Source: Treponema sp. UBA7590
GTDB lineage: Bacteria > Spirochaetota > Spirochaetia > Treponematales > Treponemataceae
Direction of reading: 5' to 3'
DNA: 27,545 bases
Assembly: GCA_002478955.1 (NCBI GenBank)
Contig: DLKK01000005.1
Span: 1-27,545, forward strand
Shown here: one piece after another, positions 8,641 to 16,568 of the stretch
Position numbering within the stretch: the first letter of the stretch is position 1
How the letters are laid out: each line of letters starts with the position of its first letter
The notes under the pieces: generated by a model
Databases searched by the model: none
What the model was told of the DNA's origin: nothing
What the model saw: only the letters and a program-made list of their open reading frames with translations
Made by a program: the position numbers and the translations under genes

Positions 8641-8770
8641 GTGCTAGGGATTGTAGGGGCGCGAAGCGTTGTTTTGTGGCGGTTGAGTTCATCGAAACCA
8701 GAACAAAACAATGTAGGCGAAAGCTGGAACTCCGAAAAGCCCGACCCGAACGAAGTGAGGGTAGCACCCA
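8641..8770 (+). repeat. Dispersed GC-rich palindromic element, copy 2
   Basis: This is a second, same-orientation copy of the element at 6066-6172. Shared cores are TAGGGATTGTAGGGGCG at 8645-8661 and CCGAAAAGCCCGACCCGA at 8732-8749. The ends pair as GTGCTA (8641) with TAGCAC (about 8762-8767), and inside there is a further inverted pair, TTGTTTTGT with ACAAAACAA. The middle differs from copy 1. It fills almost the whole gap between the truncated gene and the cysteine-desulfurase-like gene, whose ribosome binding site begins just after it. Confidence 0.7.
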
Positions 8771-8785
8771 AAAATTGGAGGAAAA

Positions 8786-9946
8786 ATGAGTTTTTATTTT
8801 GACAACGCGGCGACGACTTTTCCGAAGCCTGAATGCGTTTACGAATTTATGGATTCTTTTTACCGGACTCACGGCGGAAATGCGGGGCGCGGGCAGTACA
8901 AGCTTGCGGCGGAGGCGTCAAAGGTGATTTTTGAGACGCGCGGCTTTATCCAGAAAATTCTCTGCTGCCCGAACAAGGACGTGATTTTTGCTCCGAGCGC
9001 GACAATTGCGCTGAACATGGTGATTCAAGGGCTGCTTGCGGACGACAAGAGGAAAACCGTTTATATTTCGCCGTTCGAGCATAATTCGGTGACGCGCGTT
9101 CTGCATCATTTTGAAGAGACCGGAAAGATTTGTGTCAGGCAGCTTTTTGTTTCGCCTGACTTTGAATACGAGATTAAAAAAATCAACGCGCAGTTTGCGG
9201 AGATTCCGCCTGACATTGTGATTGTAAGCCACGCGAGCAATGTGATTGGGCTGATTGCGCCTGTGCTTGAAATTTTTGCGTCGGCGAAAAAGTTTGGCGC
9301 GCTTACCGTAACCGACATGGCGCAGACGGCAGGGCTTGTTCCGTTGAATGTGGCGAGCGAGCTTGTTGACTTTGCGGTTTTTGCCGGGCACAAGACTTTG
9401 TACGGTCCGTTCGGAATCGGCGGATTTGTGAAGAGCCGTAATGTGAGACTAGAGCCGGTTCTTTTTGGCGGAACAGGCGTTGAGTCGGCGAGGCAGGAAA
9501 TGCCCGAAAATATTCCGAGCCGCTATGAGATGGGAAGCCAGAACATCTGTGCGGTTGCTGGGCTTCACGCGGCGGCACAGTGGTTCTTGCAGAATCAGGA
9601 CGAAATCCGAGCCACCGAAGAAAAAAATCACCGCAGACTTTTAGAGATTTTGCAGCGTTACGACTTTGTAAAAATTGCAGGTCCTGCCGACAGATTTTCA
9701 GAAAAAACAAAATGCATAGGCGTTGTCTCCACGCTTTTTGACGGCTACTCGGCGGAAGACATCGGAAACGTTTTTGACGAGGCGGAAATCGCCGTGCGCA
9801 CCGGTCTTCAATGCTCGCCGCTCGCGCACAAATTCTTAGGCACATTCCCGGCCGGCACAGTGCGCTTCAGCGTGGGATATTTCACAAGCGAAAAAGACTT
9901 TTGCACGCTGGAAAAGGCGATGGAATATATTGAGGCGAATAGGTAG
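8786..9946 (+). CDS. Cysteine desulfurase-like PLP enzyme (aminotransferase class V)
   Basis: This 386-residue fold-type I PLP enzyme belongs to the NifS/SufS-like class V aminotransferases, which remove sulfur from cysteine as a protein-bound persulfide. The start at 8786 has GGAGG 4 bases upstream. Visible features are FDNAATTFPKP at the N-terminus, SHASNVIG, the PLP-binding Lys203 in FAGHKTLYGP, the phosphate region GTGVES, and the catalytic-loop Cys343 in RTGLQCSPLAH followed by GTVRFSVGYF. All key residues for cysteine desulfurase are present and the length is usual. Composition is backbone-like. There is no neighbouring scaffold (IscU/SufU/SufE) or tRNA-thiolation gene in view, so the sulfur acceptor is unknown. 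The AT-rich helicase gene starts only 12 bases downstream and may be read from the same transcript. Confidence 0.9.
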   Translation: MSFYFDNAATTFPKPECVYEFMDSFYRTHGGNAGRGQYKLAAEASKVIFETRGFIQKILCCPNKDVIFAPSATIALNMVIQGLLADDKRKTVYISPFEHNSVTRVLHHFEETGKICVRQLFVSPDFEYEIKKINAQFAEIPPDIVIVSHASNVIGLIAPVLEIFASAKKFGALTVTDMAQTAGLVPLNVASELVDFAVFAGHKTLYGPFGIGGFVKSRNVRLEPVLFGGTGVESARQEMPENIPSRYEMGSQNICAVAGLHAAAQWFLQNQDEIRATEEKNHRRLLEILQRYDFVKIAGPADRFSEKTKCIGVVSTLFDGYSAEDIGNVFDEAEIAVRTGLQCSPLAHKFLGTFPAGTVRFSVGYFTSEKDFCTLEKAMEYIEANR

Positions 9947-9958
9947 GAGAGAAAAAAG

Positions 9959-11674
9959 ATGAACTATTTGGATTTAATGCGCAAATTTAGCACTTCGACT
10001 TTGCAGAAAATTCTTGGAAACGAAATTATTGAAAATCTCAATGAATGGAATTATTCGCAGGAAGATAAATATTTAAAGAAAAAACTTGTTTCTATGATTG
10101 ATTGTCTTTATGGAATAAACATTTTGAAAAATTCATTTGTCCGTGAACAGCTTCTTCTTTCGATGGAAAAAAATGACGTAATCAATTTGGCAGAAAAATA
10201 TTACTTAAATAATTCAAAAGTTGATTTAAGAAAAGTATGTAAAGTTCTTTCTGAAAAACAATGGGGAAATAATTCATTGTCTTTGGATCTTTTACATTTG
10301 TGGGGAATTGAAAGTAATATTTTTGAAAATTCAAATAAGACTGAAATTTCAACTGTTTCAAAGATCTCTTCAAATGAAAGATTTTTTGAACTTTTAGATT
10401 ATCAGTTTTTCATAAAGCAACGTGTCCTAAATATCTTGAATTCAGATTTGCCGCTTGGAAAAGTTCTTGTTCATATGCCGACCGGAACAGGGAAAACAAA
10501 AACAGCGATGCATATCATAACAAATTACTTGGAATTCACGCTTCATAAAAATGGACTTGTGATTTGGGTTGCCCATACAACAGAACTTTTGGAGCAAGCG
10601 TACAGCACTTTTTGTTCAGTATGGAAACATTTGGGAGAGGGCGAAATAAATATTTATCGTTTTTGGGGCAATGCAGAACTTGACTGTGAAGAAGCGTTTA
10701 ATGGAATTATGTTCTGCGGACTTGGCAAACTCATGTCTGTTGCAAAAGGAAACAAGAATCTTTATTCACGATTGCTTCAAGATTGCCGTCTTTTTGTTTT
10801 TGACGAGGCTCATAAATCAGCGGCTACAGAAACTAAGAAGATTATCGCCGATTTTATGCGTAAAACTTCTGAAATGAAAAATCGCTTTTTGCTTGGACTT
10901 ACTGCAACTCCGGGTCGTACTTCTGACTATTCAGATGAGAATCAGAATTTTTCTCTGATGTTTGAAAATCGAATTATTTCCATAGATTCTGATGTAATCA
11001 ATTATATGAATTTTGGAAAGCAGGTTTCTGAAAATCTGTTGTCAGAAAAAAATATCATCAGATATTTTCAGAAGAGAAAAATTCTTTCGAAAATGCAAAA
11101 GGAAGAACTAAGCTATGTACAAAATTTTTCAGAGAAGGAACTTTTTGTCTTAAAAGCAACTTTTGATTCAGATGAGTCAAAAGATTTTACAAGCAAACAA
11201 CTGGAAATTTTTGCAAGAAATAAAAGCAGAAATCAGGCAATTCTTGCAGGTCTTAGAAAAATGTATTCATTGAAAAAGCCGACAATTGTTTTTGCTTGTT
11301 CTGTTCTTCACGCAAAAATGCTTTCTGCGATTCTGACATTGGAAGACATTCCTAATTGCGTGGTTACTGGAGATATGAATCCCTTTGACCGTAAAAAGGC
11401 AATTGATTCATTCAAGGACAGAAACAATCCTTGCAATATCATCATAAATTTTGAAGTTTTGACTACAGGTTTTGACTCAACAAACATTAAATGTGTTTTT
11501 ATAACTCGTCCTACAAAATCAATTGTGCTTTACAGCCAAATGTTAGGACGTGGCTTGCGAGGACCATTGATGGGTGGTCAGGATGAATGTCTTTTAATTG
11601 ACGTAAACGATAATCTTGAATCTTTTGATAATGAAAAAGCTTTTTCATATTTCGATTCTTATTGGAATAAATAA
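9959..11674 (+). CDS. SF2 DEAD/DEAH-type helicase, first gene of a putative defence operon
   Basis: This 571-residue superfamily 2 helicase or translocase follows an unassigned N-terminal domain of about 150 residues. Motif I is PTGTGKT at 174-180, motif Ia is near WVAHTTELLEQA, motif II is DEAH at 282-285, motif III is GLTATPG, motif IV is near TIVFACSV, motif V is FEVLTTGFDS, and motif VI is QMLGRGLRG at about 527-535. AGGAGA at 9945-9950 lies 8 bases before the ATG. The gene is strongly AT-rich compared with the preceding PLP-enzyme gene, which supports acquisition by transfer. It is followed after 21 bases by a GHKL ATPase and then a PLD nuclease in the same direction. I infer it moves along or unwinds invading DNA (or DNA-RNA) for the nuclease. 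No methylase belongs to this operon. Confidence 0.92.
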   Translation: MNYLDLMRKFSTSTLQKILGNEIIENLNEWNYSQEDKYLKKKLVSMIDCLYGINILKNSFVREQLLLSMEKNDVINLAEKYYLNNSKVDLRKVCKVLSEKQWGNNSLSLDLLHLWGIESNIFENSNKTEISTVSKISSNERFFELLDYQFFIKQRVLNILNSDLPLGKVLVHMPTGTGKTKTAMHIITNYLEFTLHKNGLVIWVAHTTELLEQAYSTFCSVWKHLGEGEINIYRFWGNAELDCEEAFNGIMFCGLGKLMSVAKGNKNLYSRLLQDCRLFVFDEAHKSAATETKKIIADFMRKTSEMKNRFLLGLTATPGRTSDYSDENQNFSLMFENRIISIDSDVINYMNFGKQVSENLLSEKNIIRYFQKRKILSKMQKEELSYVQNFSEKELFVLKATFDSDESKDFTSKQLEIFARNKSRNQAILAGLRKMYSLKKPTIVFACSVLHAKMLSAILTLEDIPNCVVTGDMNPFDRKKAIDSFKDRNNPCNIIINFEVLTTGFDSTNIKCVFITRPTKSIVLYSQMLGRGLRGPLMGGQDECLLIDVNDNLESFDNEKAFSYFDSYWNK

Positions 11675-11695
11675 AAATATACAAGGAGTAAAACT

Positions 11696-13489
11696 ATGAG
11701 CGAAAGTATTGTTGACATCCAGCATTTTTTAGGAGATGCATTAAGAAGTTCCGGATATAAAGATGCGGAAAGCGCTGTATCTGAAATTATCGACAATTCA
11801 ATCGAAGCAGAAGCAAAGAATGTTTTTGTCATTTTGAAAGATAATATAAATGATAAGACTGGAAGGAAAAATATTTCTGAAATCGGTTTTCTTGATGATG
11901 GAACGGGAATGGCTGATGAGATTCTTGGAAAGTGTCTTGGTCTTGGAGTTTCGACACGTCGTGAACGAAAAGGAATGGGAAGATTCGGAGTTGGACTTCC
12001 GCAGGCTTCTTTGTACGCTTGTCCTGAAGTTTATGTTTATTCATGGCAAAATGGGATTGAGAATGCAAAATGCGTCTACCTTGATATAAACAAAATAAAA
12101 TCTGGAGAACAAAAAGTTATTGAAGACCCTAAAAATGTCCCTATTCCTAAAATGTATGAATATTACATCAATTTGAAAATAAATGAAGAACAATTTGATT
12201 TTAGGAAAAATGGAACTCTTGTTATCTGGAAGAACTGCGACAGAATTCAGCCAAAGACAAGCTGCGCGTTAAAAGCAAGACTTGAATTTTCAGTTGGACA
12301 GAAATTCAGGTACTTTATTCATGAAAAAAAATGTTCCATAAAAATTTTTAATGATGATAACAAAGATGATATAACAACAGTTTTCCCTAATGACCCATTG
12401 TTTTTAATGGAAGACAATTATGCGTTGGGAAATCCTAATGAACCGAAGAAGATATTTTTGCGTGGAGCAGGAGAAAATCTTGAGCCTGTTTTTGAGCCTT
12501 ATACAACAAAAACAGGAAAGACAGGTGAGGTTGATGTTCCTGTAAAATATTACGATAAAAATGGAGAACTGAAAATATCAAATGTAAAAATTCGGTATTC
12601 TGTTGTAAAGAATAAGTTTTATGATCAGACAGCAATTGAAAATGATCCTGGACGATATGAAATTGGAAATTATGCAAAAAAACTTGAAGGAATTTCTGTT
12701 GTAAGAGCAGGGCGGGAAATTGATTTTAGAAAGTTTGATTTTTATGAAAGTGTGAATGAGCCGCAGCATCGCTGGTGGGGATGTGAAATTGTTTTTAATC
12801 CTGAATTGGATGAAATCTTCGGAGTTTCAAACAACAAGCAGTATGTTGAATTGAAAAAGACCGAAAATAATGATTCGCTGGACTTTGAAGGTCTTGAACC
12901 AATTTGGAATACATTGAGTATGGAAATTTCTAGCACAATAAAAGAAATGTATAAACGAAATGAAGAAATCCGAAAAAGCGCAAGAACTCTTCCAGAAGAG
13001 CGTATTCCAGCATCAACTCAAGCAGTCAATACGGTCGAAAACAACGCTGATGACAATGGAGAGACAGAAACTTCAAAAATAAAGAAAACAAAATCCATGG
13101 AACAATTGGAAGATGAAGGAAAGTCTGCTTTAATTGAGATAGGCGTAAAAAATCCATCAAAAGATGAAATTTACCGTTTTTTGAACAACAGCGTGAACTT
13201 TGCGTATAAGGATTTGGGAAAATTCGGACCTGCATTTGACTATTCTTTTTCTTTGGGAACAGAGCTAATAACTATAAATATTGCACATAAATTTTACACT
13301 TCTTTTTTGGAAAAAGTTGCTGAAGATGAGAATTCAAAAACAACATTTGAGTTGTTCTTAGCTTCTTTTGTACGTGCTGTTGATAAGACAAATCCTCAGC
13401 AACAGGAACAGAATGACAAGCTTATTTCAACTTGGCAGACAAGGCTCAATGAGTATATTGAAGAATTGTTGAATCCATCAGAAAACTGA
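11696..13489 (+). CDS. GHKL ATPase (MORC/MutL-like), second gene of the operon
   Basis: This 597-residue protein has an N-terminal Hsp90/MutL-type (GHKL) ATPase domain. The N box is EIIDNSIEA with Glu30 and Asn34, motif G1 is DDGTGM at 67-72, and the ATP-lid glycine motif is KGMGRFGVGLPQASL at about 92-106. These proteins dimerise on ATP binding and act as DNA clamps. The order of motifs and the extended transducer region with GREIDFRKF fit MORC-like prokaryotic proteins known from restriction-type operons. The C-terminal half (from about 420) is charged, with a helical region; no nuclease motif was seen. AAGGAG lies upstream of the start. The PLD nuclease begins 2 bases after the stop, so translation is probably coupled. 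What it clamps or senses is unknown. Confidence 0.9.
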   Translation: MSESIVDIQHFLGDALRSSGYKDAESAVSEIIDNSIEAEAKNVFVILKDNINDKTGRKNISEIGFLDDGTGMADEILGKCLGLGVSTRRERKGMGRFGVGLPQASLYACPEVYVYSWQNGIENAKCVYLDINKIKSGEQKVIEDPKNVPIPKMYEYYINLKINEEQFDFRKNGTLVIWKNCDRIQPKTSCALKARLEFSVGQKFRYFIHEKKCSIKIFNDDNKDDITTVFPNDPLFLMEDNYALGNPNEPKKIFLRGAGENLEPVFEPYTTKTGKTGEVDVPVKYYDKNGELKISNVKIRYSVVKNKFYDQTAIENDPGRYEIGNYAKKLEGISVVRAGREIDFRKFDFYESVNEPQHRWWGCEIVFNPELDEIFGVSNNKQYVELKKTENNDSLDFEGLEPIWNTLSMEISSTIKEMYKRNEEIRKSARTLPEERIPASTQAVNTVENNADDNGETETSKIKKTKSMEQLEDEGKSALIEIGVKNPSKDEIYRFLNNSVNFAYKDLGKFGPAFDYSFSLGTELITINIAHKFYTSFLEKVAEDENSKTTFELFLASFVRAVDKTNPQQQEQNDKLISTWQTRLNEYIEELLNPSEN

Positions 13490-13491
13490 TT

Positions 13492-14406
13492 ATGAGCATT
13501 TTAGTTTCAAAAGAAATTTTGAATGCAATTTATTCGGAACTTTCATCTGCGCAAAAATCTGTGCAGATGATTTCCGCATTTTGCAAATTAGAAGCCTTAA
13601 AAAAACTTGAATCTCATATTAATTCCTGTGTTTTTGAAAAAAAACTTATGGTTAGATTTCGTCTTTCTGATCTCGTTTCTGGTGCAACTGATTTTGAAAT
13701 ACTTGAGCATTGTCTTGCTAATGGGTGGAAAGTCTTTATAAGATTCGATCTTCATGCGAAAACTTATATTGTAGACAATTCACGCGGAATTATCGGTAGC
13801 GCAAACATGACAACGAACGGACTTGAATTAAAGAATTTTGGAAATTATGAAATGGCATCTTTTGTAAAAGTTGAAGAAGATGATATTCATAAAATTGAAA
13901 TTCTCTTTGAGAATTCAATAAAAGTGACGGATGAAATTATCAAAATAATGAGAAGTCAATATGAAGATGTAGTAAAAAAGAGTGGAAAAGATATTGAATC
14001 TGTTGAATGGAGTGATGAGATAAAAAATCTTGTTCAAGTAAAAGTAACTACATTATTTTCTTATGATTTACCTGAAACAGAGAGAATAAATTTTTCTTAT
14101 GGAGAGAAAATTGGGTTTCTTGATGTTGTGTATGACGGAAACATTGAAAATGTAAGAAGTGCCTTTTTATCATCAAACTGTTACAAGTGGCTTATAAATG
14201 TTTTAAATAAAAACGGTGGATGTTTATATTTTGGAGAGCTTTCTCAAAAACTTCATGATTCAATAGTTTCTGATCCAAAGCCATACCGAAAAGACGTAAA
14301 ACAAATGCTTTCAAATCTTTTATGCTGGATTCAGAAACTTGATGTAGCAAGTGTTGTTGTGGATCGACCGAATTATTCACAGAGAATAAGATTAAGCGAA
14401 AAATAA
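13492..14406 (+). CDS. Phospholipase D-family nuclease with a single HKD motif
   Basis: This 304-residue protein has one HKD motif, LHAKTYIVD with His88, Lys90 and Asp95, followed by GSANMTTNGL. A single motif implies that an active site forms by dimerisation, as in Nuc/BfiI-type enzymes. The family includes nucleases that cut DNA without metal. The C-terminal third (from about 215) looks like a winged-helix domain with a PLD-type neighbour role in DNA binding, but this is only an impression. It starts 2 bases after the GHKL gene and has no strong ribosome binding site of its own. It is the likely effector nuclease of the helicase-GHKL-PLD operon. It ends 23 bases from the convergent small gene at 14430. 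Confidence 0.88.
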   Translation: MSILVSKEILNAIYSELSSAQKSVQMISAFCKLEALKKLESHINSCVFEKKLMVRFRLSDLVSGATDFEILEHCLANGWKVFIRFDLHAKTYIVDNSRGIIGSANMTTNGLELKNFGNYEMASFVKVEEDDIHKIEILFENSIKVTDEIIKIMRSQYEDVVKKSGKDIESVEWSDEIKNLVQVKVTTLFSYDLPETERINFSYGEKIGFLDVVYDGNIENVRSAFLSSNCYKWLINVLNKNGGCLYFGELSQKLHDSIVSDPKPYRKDVKQMLSNLLCWIQKLDVASVVVDRPNYSQRIRLSEK

Positions 14407-14429
14407 AATTTTCCTTAAAAAGTCTTGTG

Positions 14430-14642
14430 TTATCCCAGATTGTTCTTTGAACTTGTATCAGGGTTGCTGCATGGAGTTTTTATGCCGTTGATAATTCGAA
14501 TATGATAAGCTCCTTCATACTGTCCGTGTTCAATTCTATTTACAAATTTTGCTCTAGTCATTTCTTTTCCAGAAACATTATCAACAAAATTTGTATTTCT
14601 TCCTGTGGAAGATTCTTTTGTTACGGATACATTTTTTTTCAT
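14430..14642 (-). CDS. Small DUF3892-like protein
   Basis: This is a 70-residue protein on the opposite strand. AGGAGAT lies just upstream of its ATG on the coding strand, which marks it as a real gene rather than a shadow frame. The C-terminal half (HIRIINGIKTPCSNPDTSS followed by NNLG) resembles the small DUF3892 proteins, which end with a similar NG-x-PD-x-T-x-x-NL pattern. Function is unknown. It converges on the PLD gene with a 23-base gap, and its own upstream region is the AT-rich gap before hsdM, so it could be an accessory gene of either defence locus. Confidence 0.65.
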   Translation of the reverse strand: MKKNVSVTKESSTGRNTNFVDNVSGKEMTRAKFVNRIEHGQYEGAYHIRIINGIKTPCSNPDTSSKNNLG

Positions 14643-14993
14643 ATTTTATCTCCTAATCTTTTATACTTTTAGTTAAGTCTCAATTGCACTTTTATCATAA
14701 GTCTGTCATTTTTATATTTTTAAATATAGTAGGGTAAATAATTTTAACTTGATTCACTTGGTTGTAATACATTAGCGATTGTTGCAATGATTTGGTTTCG
14801 TTCATACTTCATATTGAAATACATTATGTACTAATTTGTACTTTTTTTTACTATACTATTTGACAGTTTATTAGTCCAATAAAAGAGAGTCTATTACTGT
14901 TCAGAAATATATAATTCCTTGCCTATCAAAAAAGCAGCTATAATGATATAATTAATAGAAGAAATTTGTTTTATTGAGTTAGCTGGAGAAAAA
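14643..14993. promoter_or_regulatory. AT-rich intergenic region holding divergent promoters
   Basis: This stretch holds no coding frame I believe. It should carry the promoter for the small minus-strand gene and that of hsdM. The best signal is the extended -10 TGATATAAT at 14944-14952. A TTGACA at about 14859-14864 lacks a well-spaced -10. The hsdM ribosome binding site GGAG is at 14985-14988. Confidence 0.5.
14944..14952 (+). promoter_or_regulatory. Extended -10 promoter of the type I restriction locus
   Basis: TGATATAAT fits the TGnTATAAT extended -10 consensus exactly. It would start transcription near 14959, leaving a leader of about 35 bases with a good ribosome binding site before hsdM. 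No matching -35 box is seen, as is usual for extended -10 promoters. Confidence 0.55.
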
Positions 14994-16559
14994 ATGGCAA
15001 AAGCAAAGAAAGTTGTAAGTTTTGAAGATGCTCTTTGGAGTGCCTGTGATAAATTGCGCGGAACGGTTGAGCCGGCAGAATATAAACATGTGGTTCTTAG
15101 CCTGATTTTTTTGAAATTCGTAAACGATAAATTCAGCGACCGCCGCAAGGAACTTGTTGAGGAAGGCAAAGAAAAATATTTGGACTTGCAGGAATTTTAT
15201 GACATGAAAAATGTCTTTTTTGTTCCGCAGGAATCCCGCTGGCTGTTCATAATGGAAAATGCAAAGCAGCCGGACATTGCATTAAAAATTGACACAGCTC
15301 TTAACACAATTGAAAAACAGAATCCCTCGCTAAAAGGCGCGCTCCCGGACAACTATTATTCACGGCTTGGAATTGACGTTTCAAAACTTGCAGCCCTTTT
15401 GGACGAAATCAACAATATTCAGACTACAGCCGACAAAGAAAACGACATCATGGGGCGCGTCTACGAATATTTCCTTACAAAATTTGCGCTTCAGGAAGGA
15501 AAGGGAAAAGGCGAATTCTATACGCCAAAGTCAGTTGTAAATCTGATTGCCGAAATGATTGAGCCGTACAAAGGAAAAATCTATGACCCTTGCTGCGGTT
15601 CGGGCGGAATGTTTGTCCAGTCGCTTAAATTTGTTGAAAATCATGCTGGAAACGCAAAGGATATTTCTGTTTACGGTCAGGAAGGGACTGGAACAACATA
15701 TAAAATGGCAAAGATGAATCTTGCAATCCGCGGAATTCCGTGTGATTTGGGTGAAAAGGCATCCAACACTTTTACAAACGATTTGCACAAAGACTTGCGC
15801 GCCGACTATATTATGGCAAATCCTCCGTTCAATCAAAAAGACTGGCGTGCGGAAAACGAACTTGCCGATGATTCCCGATGGAACGGTTATGTTGTTCCGC
15901 CAACAAGCAACGCAAACTATGGCTGGATTCTGCACATGGTAAGCAAACTGAGCCAGAACGGTGTCGCAGGTTTTTTGCTTGCCAACGGTGCGTTAAGCGG
16001 CGAAGGTCAGGAGCTGGAAATCAGAAAGCGGCTTGTAGAAAACAATCTTGTTGAGGCAATCGTGATTCTTCCAAGAAATCTCTTTTATACAACAGATATT
16101 TCCGTAACGCTGTGGATTCTGAATAAAAACAAAAAGGCACGTGTGGTTCAGCAGAATGGAAAAATCAAAAACTACAGAAACCGTGAGGATGAAGTTCTCT
16201 TTATGGACTTGCGTCAGATGGGCTCTCCATTTGAAAAAAAATACATCGAGCTTACACAAAATGACCGCGACAAAGTAACCTCTACTTTCCATGCCTGGCA
16301 GCAAATAGACAAAGACAAAACTTATAAAAATATTCCCGAATTCTGTTACAGCGCAACAAAAAAGGAAATCGCAGAAAAAGGCTATAACCTTGTTCCAAGC
16401 CGCTACATTGAATTTGTAAACCGGGATGAAACTTTGGATTTTGACACAACAATGAAAACTTTACAGACAGAACTTACAGACTTGCTCAGGCAGGAAGAAA
16501 AAAGCAAAGCTGAATTGCTTAATGTGTTCAAGGACTTGGGGTATGAGATTAAGCTGTAG
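14994..16559 (+). CDS. hsdM: Type I restriction-modification system methylase subunit HsdM
   Basis: This 521-residue N6-adenine DNA methyltransferase subunit methylates the bipartite target together with HsdS. It has an N-terminal HsdM helical domain (about 8-140), then the connector GKGEFYTPKSVV typical of HsdM, motif I DPCCGSGGMFVQS starting at Asp198 (SAM binding), and the catalytic NPPF at 276-279. The length is standard. GGAG at 14985-14988 supports the ATG at 14994. It is followed after 9 bases by rhuM and then hsdS, so the operon order is hsdM-rhuM-hsdS-abi. Composition is less AT-rich than that of the preceding helicase operon, which suggests a separate acquisition. Confidence 0.96.
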   Translation: MAKAKKVVSFEDALWSACDKLRGTVEPAEYKHVVLSLIFLKFVNDKFSDRRKELVEEGKEKYLDLQEFYDMKNVFFVPQESRWLFIMENAKQPDIALKIDTALNTIEKQNPSLKGALPDNYYSRLGIDVSKLAALLDEINNIQTTADKENDIMGRVYEYFLTKFALQEGKGKGEFYTPKSVVNLIAEMIEPYKGKIYDPCCGSGGMFVQSLKFVENHAGNAKDISVYGQEGTGTTYKMAKMNLAIRGIPCDLGEKASNTFTNDLHKDLRADYIMANPPFNQKDWRAENELADDSRWNGYVVPPTSNANYGWILHMVSKLSQNGVAGFLLANGALSGEGQELEIRKRLVENNLVEAIVILPRNLFYTTDISVTLWILNKNKKARVVQQNGKIKNYRNREDEVLFMDLRQMGSPFEKKYIELTQNDRDKVTSTFHAWQQIDKDKTYKNIPEFCYSATKKEIAEKGYNLVPSRYIEFVNRDETLDFDTTMKTLQTELTDLLRQEEKSKAELLNVFKDLGYEIKL

Positions 16560-16568
16560 GAGATGAGT

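Noticed and set aside
9303..9845. Minus-strand open frame of 180 codons across the PLP-enzyme gene
   Set aside because: The opposite strand encodes a well-conserved cysteine desulfurase-like protein with all catalytic residues; this is its shadow.
8786..9946. dndA as the name for the cysteine desulfurase-like gene
   Set aside because: No other dnd gene is present, and the sequence gives no specific DndA signature; only the general family is supported.
9959..14406. DISARM or Mokosh system
   Set aside because: A helicase and a PLD nuclease are shared with these, but no DUF1998 protein or methylase of DISARM is present, and a GHKL ATPase is not part of Mokosh as I know it.
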